Shown: one piece after another, positions 7,976 through 15,237 of the stretch
Position numbering within the stretch: the stretch's first letter is position 1
How the letters are laid out: every line of letters starts with the position of its first letter
NCBI GenBank assembly: GCA_964418425.1
Contig: CAYQLT010000035.1
Location: 1-24,721 of the forward strand
Reading direction: 5' to 3'
DNA: 24,721 nucleotides
Origin: CAYQLT01 sp964418425
Lineage (GTDB): Bacteria > Bacillota > Limnochordia > Limnochordales > Geochordaceae
Notes under the pieces: generated by a model
Database searches by the model: none
What the model was told of the DNA's origin: nothing
The model's input: the letters and a program-made list of their open reading frames with translations, nothing else
Translations under genes and position numbers: made by a program

Positions 7976-9084
7976 TGAACGCCTTCGGGCGCAAAAGCTC
8001 CCTTTCCTGGATACGGGGAGGTCTCTCTTCTCCGAGGCCGGGCGATGCCTTTTCCCCGACGCAGGGCGACGCGGGTGCGAGGATCCGTGCGGTGGGGCTG
8101 TCCAAGCGGTACGGCGAGGCCTGCGATGCCCTGGTGGATGTATCTCTGGAGGTGCCGCCGGGGCAGGTGGTGGCCCTGGTCGGCCCCAACGGCGCCGGGA
8201 AGAGCACGCTTCTCAAGGCGCTGGCCGGGCTCGTGGTGCCCACCGCCGGGCGGGCGTTCGTCGACGGGTTTGCGGCAGGAAGCGTCGAGGCCAAAGAGCG
8301 CGTGGGCTATCTGCCGCAGCGTGTGGCGCTGCCCGGAGAGATGCGGGTCTCGGAACTTCTTCGCTTCTTCGCCGGATTGCGCCGCAGCCTCCGGGAAGGA
8401 CGAAGCGGGCCGCAGCGGATCGAGCGGGCGGTGGCGGAAGCCATCGAGGCGGCCGGACTCGAGGGTCTGGAGTCGCGGCGGATCCGGGAGCTTTCGGGTG
8501 GTATGCAACAGCGCGTCGGCCTGGCCCAGGCGCTGCTCGGCGAGCCTTCCGTGCTCTTGCTCGATGAGCCGGCCACGGGTCTGGATGCCGACGCCCGAGA
8601 CCGGCTGCAGACCATCCTGGAGGCGCTGCGGATCCGAGGCGGCTCGGCGGTGCTGGCCACCCATCGGCTGGACGACGTAGCCGCCGTCGCCGACCGGGTG
8701 GTGGCTTTGGGTTCGGGGCGGGTCCTGGCCGACGAGGGCATCGAGAGCATGCGCCAGCGGCTCGGGCATCGCCTCGTCATCCACACCCCCGACGCCGCAC
8801 GGGCGGTGAAGTGGCTGGGCGAGCGCGGCCTTGCGGTCACGGCCTCGCCGGCGCATCCGCAAGAGGTGCGGGTCGCCTGCACCGTCGCCGAGGCCGTCTT
8901 CGCCTTGAGGCTGCTGGAGGAGGCCGGCGTGCCCATCCTGTCGTTCCGAACCGAACGGGCCGGGCTTCTGGAAGTCTTGCAAAGCGAACTCGGGCCGCGC
9001 GAGGGCAGAGACGGCGTACTGGCGGGCCATGCGGTCCTGCCACCCGAGCTGGCCCGCAGGGCCCGGGAGGAGGGAGACCCGTGA
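7975..9084 (+). CDS. nosF: NosF, ABC transporter ATP-binding protein
   Basis: 369 residues. The ATPase domain has Walker A GPNGAGKST (about 70-78), signature LSGGMQQR, Walker B VLLLDEPATGLD and the switch histidine in LATHR. A 90-residue C-terminal extension follows, as in NosF/CcmA-like proteins. The frame is open upstream of the chosen start, but GTG 7975 has AAGGAG 8 nt ahead and sits on the nosD stop (TAGTG), which indicates translational coupling. This leaves an unusual N-terminal extension of about 40 residues before the ATPase core. NosF energises the NosY permease for maturation of the NosZ copper-sulfur cluster. Confidence 0.93.
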   Translation: MNAFGRKSSLSWIRGGLSSPRPGDAFSPTQGDAGARIRAVGLSKRYGEACDALVDVSLEVPPGQVVALVGPNGAGKSTLLKALAGLVVPTAGRAFVDGFAAGSVEAKERVGYLPQRVALPGEMRVSELLRFFAGLRRSLREGRSGPQRIERAVAEAIEAAGLEGLESRRIRELSGGMQQRVGLAQALLGEPSVLLLDEPATGLDADARDRLQTILEALRIRGGSAVLATHRLDDVAAVADRVVALGSGRVLADEGIESMRQRLGHRLVIHTPDAARAVKWLGERGLAVTASPAHPQEVRVACTVAEAVFALRLLEEAGVPILSFRTERAGLLEVLQSELGPREGRDGVLAGHAVLPPELARRAREEGDP

Positions 9085-9668
9085 GCGAAAGCCGCAGACC
9101 GAAAGCCGCCGCGGGCCGGCGGCTCGTGGTGGCCGCGCTGGTCGTCGCGTTCGTGGCAGGGGTGGTGGCGGTGCTGAGGCCGGCCGGCGCCGTGCGGCCG
9201 GCCCCGATCACGCTGGGGGTCGACACCTGCGCGGAGTGCGGGATGGTCATCCGAGATCCGCGCGCAGCCGCCCAGCTCATTCGAGACGGGCAGGTGCTGA
9301 AATTCGACGACGTGGGGTGTCTTCTGGTCTACCGAAACCGCCAGCAGGCGCCGCCGGGCGAACCGGCCGGGGACGCCGCCCCGCCGTCCGGAACGCCACG
9401 GGCGGAGGTGGTCTACGTGACGGACTGGTACACGGGCGAATGGCTGGAAGCCCCGCAGGCCTGGTGGGTGCCTACCGCGCATAAGACCCCCATGCTGTAC
9501 GGCCTTGTGACGGTCAAGGACCGGGCTCGGGCCGAGGCGCTGGCGGCCGAACACGGCAGTCAGGTGCTCACCTTCGAGCAGGCGTCCAGGCTGGAGCGTT
9601 TCCTGCCCGATGAGGCCGGCTCATCGCCGATGCCGCACGCCCCTGTGCAAGGAGGCCACCACCCATGA
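9081..9668 (+). CDS. nosL: NosL family copper chaperone
   Basis: 195 residues. A basic N-terminus and one membrane anchor (about residues 14-34) are followed by the NosL signature CAECGM (C50, C53, M55), which binds Cu(I) in characterised NosL. Downstream are FDDVGC and DWYTGEW segments typical of the family. Many NosL proteins are lipoproteins; this one lacks a lipobox and looks anchored by a hydrophobic helix. GTG 9081 overlaps the nosF stop (GTGA) and has GGGAGGAGGG just upstream. A Pro/Ala-rich insertion (about residues 88-107) separates the two halves. It presumably delivers copper for NosZ metallation. Confidence 0.9.
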   Translation: MSESRRPKAAAGRRLVVAALVVAFVAGVVAVLRPAGAVRPAPITLGVDTCAECGMVIRDPRAAAQLIRDGQVLKFDDVGCLLVYRNRQQAPPGEPAGDAAPPSGTPRAEVVYVTDWYTGEWLEAPQAWWVPTAHKTPMLYGLVTVKDRARAEALAAEHGSQVLTFEQASRLERFLPDEAGSSPMPHAPVQGGHHP

Positions 9669-9709
9669 ACCGCTACATCACCGCTTCGCACGGGGGTGAC
9701 CGGCGGTGA
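9665..9709 (+). CDS. 14-residue coupling ORF between nosL and nosY
   Basis: The frame encodes MNRYITASHGGDRR. Its ATG overlaps the nosL stop (ATGA) and its TGA overlaps the nosY start (GTGA). A strong AAGGAGG lies about 9 nt before the ATG. It bridges the 37 nt between nosL and nosY, so ribosomes could pass from one gene to the next without release. It may be a translational-coupling device, a short functional peptide, or a remnant of a longer gene. No homology can be judged at this length. Confidence 0.4.
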   Translation: MNRYITASHGGDRR

Positions 9710-10337
9710 GACCCTCCGTCCTCCTCCACGTGGCCGCCATGGAGTTGCAGGCCGCCGTCCGGGCTCGGTGGCTGGGGGTGTTTGCGCTCTGCTTCGGCGG
9801 CCTGGCCCTGGGGCTGTCCTACTTCGGGATGGTTCACGCCGGGTTTACCGGCTTTGTGGGCTTCACGCGCACGGCCCTGAGCCTGCTGAGCCTGGTGACC
9901 CTTCTCGTGCCGTTGGTCGCCCTGGTCGTGGGGGCAGGGGCTTTTGGCGGCGAGCGGGAAACCCAGCAGCTGCTGGTGGCTCAGCCGCTCACCCGCCGGG
10001 AGCTCGTCACCGGCCGGTACCTGGGGCTTCTCGCCGCCCTGATCCTGGCACAACTCCTGGGGTTCGGGCTGGCAGGCGTGTGGGTGGCCTTGCGGGCGGG
10101 AAGCGACGGCTGGATCCGGTACGCGGGGATGGTGGGGCTTTCCTGGCTGCTTGTGGCCTTTTGCCTGAGCCTGGGCACATGGATCGGGGTGGCTTCCCGG
10201 GAGCGGGCTCACGCTCTGGGAGGAGCTCTGGCCGCCTGGGGTGGTCTGGTACTGGTGTACGACCTGGTGGCCATGGGCGTGGCGGTGGCGGCCGGGAGCG
10301 AGGCGGCGAGGCCGCTTCTGGTGGCCATGGTGCTCGC
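9706..10337 (+). CDS. nosY: NosY-type ABC-2 permease (3' end lost in scaffold gap)
   Basis: About 210 residues are visible before the Ns; family members are about 270 long, so the last one or two membrane helices are missing. Several hydrophobic spans are present, and the cytoplasmic loop GERETQQLLVAQPLTRRELV is a hallmark of ABC-2 permeases of the NosY type. GTG 9706 follows GGGGGTGA and overlaps the stop of the 14-codon ORF. With NosF and NosD it would form the maturation transporter for the NosZ copper site. The frame happens to stay open through the gap into an unrelated DUF4058 gene; that join has no biological support. Confidence 0.88.
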
Positions 10338-10437
10338 NNNNNNNNNNNNNNNNNNNNNNNNNNNNNNNNNNNNNNNNNNNNNNNNNNNNNNNNNNNNNNN
10401 NNNNNNNNNNNNNNNNNNNNNNNNNNNNNNNNNNNNN
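10338..10437. other. Scaffold gap (100 Ns)
   Basis: Exactly 100 consecutive Ns, the conventional placeholder for a gap of unknown size. It removes the end of nosY and everything up to the start of the DUF4058 gene. Linkage between the nos locus and the rest of the window therefore depends on the scaffolding evidence. Confidence 0.98.
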
Positions 10438-10440
10438 GGG

Positions 10441-11265
10441 GTGCCGTCGGTGCCCTCACCTTTTCCAGGTATGGACCCCTACCTTGAGGATCCCGAGCTG
10501 TGGCCGGACGTCCATCACCGGCTGGCCGTAGCTTTGGCCGAGCTTCTGGAGCCGCCGCTGCGTGGCCGCTACAGGGTCTTCGTCGAGCGCCGGATGTACG
10601 CTCGGGCGCCGGAGGGCACGCCGGAGGGGACTCAGCGGAAGTTGCGCTGGGGTCGCCCGGATATCTGCGTGGCCGAGGAGCAACAGCAGGCGGCTTACGC
10701 CTGCACCCCTGCCGCGACGGCTGACGCCGTCGGCCCGCTGCGGGTTCGGCTGCCCGCAGCAGAGCTTGAGAGCGAGCCATTCCTGGAGATCCGCGACGCA
10801 CCCAGCGGCCGGGTGGTGACAGTCGTAGAAATCCTTTCGCCCTCTAACAAGACACCGGGAGATGGGCGGCGGGCGTACCTCGACAAACGGGCTGTTCTGT
10901 TCGGCGCCGGCGTCAACCTGGTCGAGATCGATCTCCTGCGGGGCGGCGAGCCGATGCCTGTCTGGCCGGCTGTGCAGCCCGGCGCCTACGGTATTCTCGT
11001 CTCCCGAGCCGAGCTGTTTCCGGAGGCAGAGCTTTACCGGTTTACCGTACGCCAGCCTATCCCGGCGTTTCGCCTTCCCCTGCGGGCCGGCGACGCGGAG
11101 CCGGCCGTCTCCGTGCGGGCCGCCCTGGATCGGGCGTACGACGGGGCCGGCTATCGCTTTAGCCTCAACTACGACGCACCGCCGCCTGCGCCGCCGCTTT
11201 CGCCCGCCGATTCTGCGTGGGTCCGTTCCAGGTTGACCACGCTACCGCTTGCCGCCGATTCGTAG
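10441..11265 (+). CDS. DUF4058 family protein
   Basis: 274 residues from GTG 10441, which is 3 nt after the gap; the true start could lie inside the gap. The family signature SPFPGMDPYLED is at the very N-terminus, followed by W-x-DVHHRL, then RPDI and VVEILSPSNK, a segment reminiscent of a nuclease-fold strand. It ends in the usual proline-rich DUF4058 tail (YDAPPPAPPLSPADSAWV). Because the family motif normally lies within the first ten residues or so, the protein is probably near complete. Function is unknown. Its 3' end overlaps the convergent oxidoreductase gene by 97 nt. Confidence 0.8.
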   Translation: MPSVPSPFPGMDPYLEDPELWPDVHHRLAVALAELLEPPLRGRYRVFVERRMYARAPEGTPEGTQRKLRWGRPDICVAEEQQQAAYACTPAATADAVGPLRVRLPAAELESEPFLEIRDAPSGRVVTVVEILSPSNKTPGDGRRAYLDKRAVLFGAGVNLVEIDLLRGGEPMPVWPAVQPGAYGILVSRAELFPEAELYRFTVRQPIPAFRLPLRAGDAEPAVSVRAALDRAYDGAGYRFSLNYDAPPPAPPLSPADSAWVRSRLTTLPLAADS

Positions 11266-12227
11266 GCTGCCAGGGCGACCCGGAGGGCTTCGTAGCCGTC
11301 CTGCCATGTCACCGAGGGCTCACGGCCCTCTCGGATGCTGGCCGCGAACTCCGCCAGCATCGCGTCGTTGGGGTCCGACCCCCAGTTCACCCAGGCCGGC
11401 CGGCGTGCGCCACGGGCCGAATAGACGGTCAGGTACTGAGCGAAGGCATCCACGGAGATACCGCCGCGCTCCCCGATGATCTCCATCTTCAGGTGGCCCC
11501 ACCGGGGGTAGGTGGGGGGCCGACTCCAGCTGCAGTCAACGCTGGCGAAGGCGCCGTTAGACAAGGTCAGCAGCAAGAGCCCGGCCGTATCCACCTCTAC
11601 CTCACCCGGACGCAGCGGATTGCCGACGGCCGCAAACACCGAGGTGACCTCCGCCTCGAAATACCACCGGTACAGGTCGACGAGGTGCACCGTGTGGTCC
11701 ATGACCGCCCCGCCCCCGGCCAGCTCCCGGTCCGCAAACCACCGGCGATGAACGGCGGGCATCTCGCTGTGGTTGATGCCGTTGATACCCAGCACCCGCC
11801 CCAAGGCGCCTGCCCGAAGTTGCTCCCGCACCGCCCGCACCGACGGGTCGAAGCGCATGGGAAAGGCGGTCATGAATCGCACGCCGTGGCGGCGACAAGC
11901 ATCCTGCATGGCCCGGGCCCGCTCCAGGGTAACCTCGATGGGCTTCTCGCACAGCACGTGGGCTCCGGCCCGGGCGGCCAGCTCCACCAGCTCGGCGTGA
12001 CGGCCGTTTTCCGACGTCACCACCACCCCGTCGGGACCCTGCTCCAAAAGCTCCTCATGCCGCCGGAACCACCGTACCCCCAGAGATCGGCTCACCTCTT
12101 CGGCCAGCGCGCGATCCGGCTCGGAGAACCCCACCAGCTCGATACCCGGCAGGCGCAAGAGGCGCATCAGGTAGTGCTCGGCGTGGACATGCGCGAGGCT
12201 CATCACCCCGATACGCACCGGCCTCAT
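11169..12227 (-). CDS. Gfo/Idh/MocA family oxidoreductase (1)
   Basis: 352 residues. An N-terminal Rossmann fold begins RIGVMSLAHVHAEHY, where the usual GxGxxG is altered to GVMSLA. The catalytic-region motif CEKPI and the C-terminal substrate domain of NAD(P)-dependent sugar or inositol dehydrogenases follow. ATG 12227 is chosen over the in-frame TTG 12233 because AGGAGG lies 7 nt before the ATG and only 1 nt before the TTG. It is the last gene of the sugar operon, 71 nt after a paralogue, and probably oxidises the imported sugar or polyol; the substrate cannot be read from sequence. Its C-terminal 97 nt overlap the convergent DUF4058 gene; both tails look native. Confidence 0.88.
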   Translation of the reverse strand: MRPVRIGVMSLAHVHAEHYLMRLLRLPGIELVGFSEPDRALAEEVSRSLGVRWFRRHEELLEQGPDGVVVTSENGRHAELVELAARAGAHVLCEKPIEVTLERARAMQDACRRHGVRFMTAFPMRFDPSVRAVREQLRAGALGRVLGINGINHSEMPAVHRRWFADRELAGGGAVMDHTVHLVDLYRWYFEAEVTSVFAAVGNPLRPGEVEVDTAGLLLLTLSNGAFASVDCSWSRPPTYPRWGHLKMEIIGERGGISVDAFAQYLTVYSARGARRPAWVNWGSDPNDAMLAEFAASIREGREPSVTWQDGYEALRVALAAYESAASGSVVNLERTHAESAGESGGAGGGAS

Positions 12228-12298
12228 CGCCAATCCTCCTCCGCTCCTCCTCCCGTTTCTCTCCCGCCAGCGTCACGGTTGGGCTCTTCCCGGCTCCC

Positions 12299-13264
12299 TT
12301 ACGCCAGCATCACCGGCCGGCCGGTTCGGGCCGACTCCCGGGCCGCCAGCGCGATGCGAAGCGCCTCCAGCGCATCCTCGGGTGCCGGGTCGAACGGCTC
12401 GCCCGTTCGAAGGGCGTGAAGAACATGTTTGAGTTCGGCCGTGAACGGGTCTTCGGCCAGCGGCGATAACGGCAGCCCCACCGCGGCCGGCCCCTGCCGG
12501 TCCGAAGCCAGGTAGGTGTGGATGGTCAGGCTCGTGTCCGAGCTCCACTCGATGAGGCCCTCGCTGCCAGCCACGTCCAGCGCCGTGCGGAAGGTCCCCG
12601 GCGGGTAGGCCCAGCCGCCCTCCACGAGGGCCATGGCCCCGCTGGCAAACTCCAGCGTGACCAGCGCGTACCGGTCCCCGGCCGAGCGGGCGTAAACCCG
12701 CCGCACGTCGCCAGCCAGCCAGCGGGCATAGTCGAAGTCGTGCACCATCAGGTCGACCATCATGCCCCCCGACCGGGCCTCGTCCAGGTACCAGTTGTCC
12801 GGTTCCTTCTGGGGGAGGTATGAAACCCTCTTCAGCCGGATGACGCCGGGGCTACCGATCTGGCCGGACTTCACGATTTCCCTGGCTGCCCGATACTGCG
12901 GGAAGAAGCGCAGCACCATCGCCACAAACAGCCTCACCCCGGCACGGCGGGCGGCATCGATCATGGCCTGACCGTCCTCGACCCGCAGCGCGATGGGCTT
13001 CTCGCACACCACGTGGCGCCCCGTCCGAATGGCTTCCAGCGCCATAGGGGCGTGCAGGTTCGTCGGCACGCACAGATCCACCACGTCCACCAGCTCGAGC
13101 AATTCCTGGTAACGGGCCAGCGGGCGAGCCCCCCAGGCTTGCGCCAGAGCGGTCGCCTCCTCCAGTTTGGCGGAGACCACGGCCACCAGCTCGGCCCCCG
13201 CCTGCCTCCAGGCCTTCGCGTGGACGCCGCCCATGAAGCCGGCGCCCACCAGGCCGACGCGCAT
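12299..13264 (-). CDS. Gfo/Idh/MocA family oxidoreductase (2)
   Basis: 321 residues from ATG 13264, which has GGGGGGAGG 4 nt upstream; an in-frame GTG at 13285 is less well supported. The Rossmann motif is VGLVGAGFMGGVHAKAW (GxGxxG intact), the catalytic-region motif is CEKPI, and a GGMMVDLMVHDFDYARWL segment carries the conserved D/H pair of the family. It probably oxidises a cyclitol or sugar with NAD(P). It lies between the inner permease gene and a second family member, suggesting a two-enzyme pathway acting on the imported ligand. Confidence 0.9.
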   Translation of the reverse strand: MRVGLVGAGFMGGVHAKAWRQAGAELVAVVSAKLEEATALAQAWGARPLARYQELLELVDVVDLCVPTNLHAPMALEAIRTGRHVVCEKPIALRVEDGQAMIDAARRAGVRLFVAMVLRFFPQYRAAREIVKSGQIGSPGVIRLKRVSYLPQKEPDNWYLDEARSGGMMVDLMVHDFDYARWLAGDVRRVYARSAGDRYALVTLEFASGAMALVEGGWAYPPGTFRTALDVAGSEGLIEWSSDTSLTIHTYLASDRQGPAAVGLPLSPLAEDPFTAELKHVLHALRTGEPFDPAPEDALEALRIALAARESARTGRPVMLA

Positions 13265-13291
13265 GAGCCTCCCCCCTGTGCCCACGGCGGG

Positions 13292-14164
13292 TTACTTAAC
13301 CGCGCCTGCCATCAGACCGCGGATGAGCTGCCGCGAGAAAATGAAGTAGAGCGCAACAACCGGAAGCATGGCCAGCGTAAGGGCAGCCAGCACCGCATTC
13401 CAATCGTTGACAAACTGCCCCAGGAAAACCTGGGTTCCCAGGATGATGGTCTTGGTCGCTTCGGCCGGTGCCAGGATCAGGGGAAACCAGAGGTCGTTCC
13501 AGATCGGGATCATGTTGATGGCCGCCACCGTGCCGATGGCGGGCCGCACCAGAGGAAGCGTCATCCAGTAAACCCGGTACTCGCTGGCTCCGTCAATGCG
13601 AGCGGCGTCCTTGAATTCCCGGGACAGCTGGCGCATGAACTGCGTCAGCACGAAGACCGCCAAAGGGATCCCCTGGGCGGCATACACGAGGATGAGGGCC
13701 AGCCGGGTGTTGACCAGACCGAGCTGCACCATCAACCTGAGCAACCCCACCGTGCCCAGCCGTATGGGCACCATGATCCCCACGGTGAGGTACAACGCCA
13801 CCAGCGTGTTGCCCCGAAACGGGTACTCCGCCAGGGCATGGGCCGCCATCGAACTCACCAGCAGGATGAGCCCCAGCGCCCCCACGGTCACCGTCAGGCT
13901 GTTGACGAAGTACCACCCGAAGTTGGCGTTGTCAGCCACCGTGCGGTAGCCCACCAGGTCAAACGTCTCGGCGTTGGGCAGCGCGTACGGCGAAAGGAAG
14001 ATGGCCAGCCGCGACTTAAACGAGTTGAGTACCACCAGCAGCACCGGGAACAGGGCCACCGCGCTGTACGCCGCCAGCGCCAGGTGGATGGCCGCCACCT
14101 GCAGGCTCTGGCGCCGGCGGGCCGCCACGCTCGCCCGCACAACCACACCGGACTGGGCCGCCAT
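13292..14164 (-). CDS. Carbohydrate ABC transporter permease (MalG/UgpE type)
   Basis: 290 residues with about six membrane spans. The EAA loop that docks the ATPase reads DAARIDGASEYRVYWMTLPL, as in CUT1-family inner-membrane permeases. ATG 14164 lies 1 nt beyond the stop codon of the partner permease, so the two are translationally coupled. No ATP-binding gene is present in this operon, so a shared MsmX-type ATPase elsewhere in the genome is likely, as is common in Bacillota sugar importers. Confidence 0.93.
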   Translation of the reverse strand: MAAQSGVVVRASVAARRRQSLQVAAIHLALAAYSAVALFPVLLVVLNSFKSRLAIFLSPYALPNAETFDLVGYRTVADNANFGWYFVNSLTVTVGALGLILLVSSMAAHALAEYPFRGNTLVALYLTVGIMVPIRLGTVGLLRLMVQLGLVNTRLALILVYAAQGIPLAVFVLTQFMRQLSREFKDAARIDGASEYRVYWMTLPLVRPAIGTVAAINMIPIWNDLWFPLILAPAEATKTIILGTQVFLGQFVNDWNAVLAALTLAMLPVVALYFIFSRQLIRGLMAGAVK

Positions 14165-14165
14165 C

Positions 14166-15086
14166 TCAGTACTCCACCCGCTGCAGCCGCATCTGCCACC
14201 CGAACAGGTACAGCAGCACCCCGGCCAGGATGATGAGGAGCATCATCCCGGCCACCGTCGCGCCCATGAACGGATCCCCGGGCTGCAGCTGGTAGCCAAA
14301 GAACGTGCGGAAGAAGAACGTTCCCATGATGTCGGTGGCGAAGTTAGGCCCGGCCAGCGCTCCCTGGCTCGTGTAGATCAGGTCGAAGGCGTTGAAGTTG
14401 CCCACGAAGGTGAGGATGGCGATGATGCCCACGGTGGGCAGAAGCAGCGGGAACTGCACCTTCCAGAACGCCTTCCACCCCGTGGCGCCATCCACCCGGG
14501 CCGCCTCCAGCAGTTCGTCGGGGATACGAACCAAAGCGGCCAGGAAGAGCATCATGGGGATGCCCACGTTCTGCCATACCGAAATGAGAGACAGGGTCAC
14601 CAGCGCCGTAGACTCCAGGCCCAGCCAGGGCTGGTTGAGATGGGCAAGCCCGAACAGCCCCAGGACGTGCTCGGAGATGCCCCATACGGGGTTGAGGATC
14701 ATGCGCCAGGCAAAGCCTACCAGAACCACCGAAAGGATCGTGGGCGTGAAAATCAGGGTTCGGTACAGCCATTCGCCCCGGATGCGGCTGTTGAGGAGCA
14801 CGGCCAGGAAGGGCCCGATGGGGTTCTGCACGAGCATGTGGATGGCAAAGAAGACCAGGTTGTTGCGGAACGCGTTCCAGAACTTAGGCGCCCACTGCCC
14901 GGTCCCCAGCAGCGTCATGTAGTTGCCCAGCCCGGCGAACTCCATGCCGCCGCCCGGACTGCGCGTGTAAAGAGAAAGCCGCAGCGAGTCCAGCATGGGA
15001 TAGATCATGAAGACCGTGTACAAGACCACGGCCGGGGCCAAAAAGACCACGATGTGCCATGGAAAGCCCTTCGCCGCCCGGCTCAC
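14166..15086 (-). CDS. Carbohydrate ABC transporter permease (MalF/UgpA type)
   Basis: 306 residues from GTG 15086; the frame is open back to GTG 15179. I prefer 15086 because it has GGGGAG about 10 nt upstream and gives a normal N-terminus (SRAAKG before the first span), whereas the longer form adds an atypical 31-residue stretch. There are about six membrane spans, and the EAA motif reads EAARVDGATGWKAFWKVQFP. It pairs with the downstream permease to form the membrane channel of a CUT1 sugar importer. It is separated from the binding-protein gene by about 140 nt containing a strong stem-loop. Confidence 0.9.
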   Translation of the reverse strand: MSRAAKGFPWHIVVFLAPAVVLYTVFMIYPMLDSLRLSLYTRSPGGGMEFAGLGNYMTLLGTGQWAPKFWNAFRNNLVFFAIHMLVQNPIGPFLAVLLNSRIRGEWLYRTLIFTPTILSVVLVGFAWRMILNPVWGISEHVLGLFGLAHLNQPWLGLESTALVTLSLISVWQNVGIPMMLFLAALVRIPDELLEAARVDGATGWKAFWKVQFPLLLPTVGIIAILTFVGNFNAFDLIYTSQGALAGPNFATDIMGTFFFRTFFGYQLQPGDPFMGATVAGMMLLIILAGVLLYLFGWQMRLQRVEY

Positions 15087-15206
15087 CCTCGACCCGCTCC
15101 CCGACTCCCCGAGCCATGTAGCCGACAGCCTGCCTTTGGGCGCCCTGGCCAGGGCGGCTTGCGGCCCTGGCCAGAGCACCTGCCGGAAAGGCCGCCGGCC
15201 TGGAGC

Positions 15207-15237
15207 CCGGCGCTGGCGATGACGCCGTCAGCGCCGG
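15207..15237 (-). terminator. Stem-loop at the end of the sugar-binding protein gene
   Basis: The arms CCGGCGCTGGCG (15207-15218) and CGTCAGCGCCGG (15226-15237) form a 12-bp stem with one G-U pair and a 7-nt loop. The hairpin covers the stop codon of the binding-protein gene. No T-run follows, so it is more likely an mRNA-stability or partial-termination element that sets binding protein above permease, as in other sugar operons, than a full terminator. Confidence 0.55.

Noticed and set aside
1851..9554. Long minus-strand frames opposite the nos genes
   Set aside because: Arg/Pro/Gly/His-rich shadow frames typical of high-GC DNA, antisense to clearly real proteins, without domains.
9706..11265. 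A 519-residue frame crossing the Ns
   Set aside because: It joins NosY to a DUF4058 protein only because the 100-N placeholder keeps frame.
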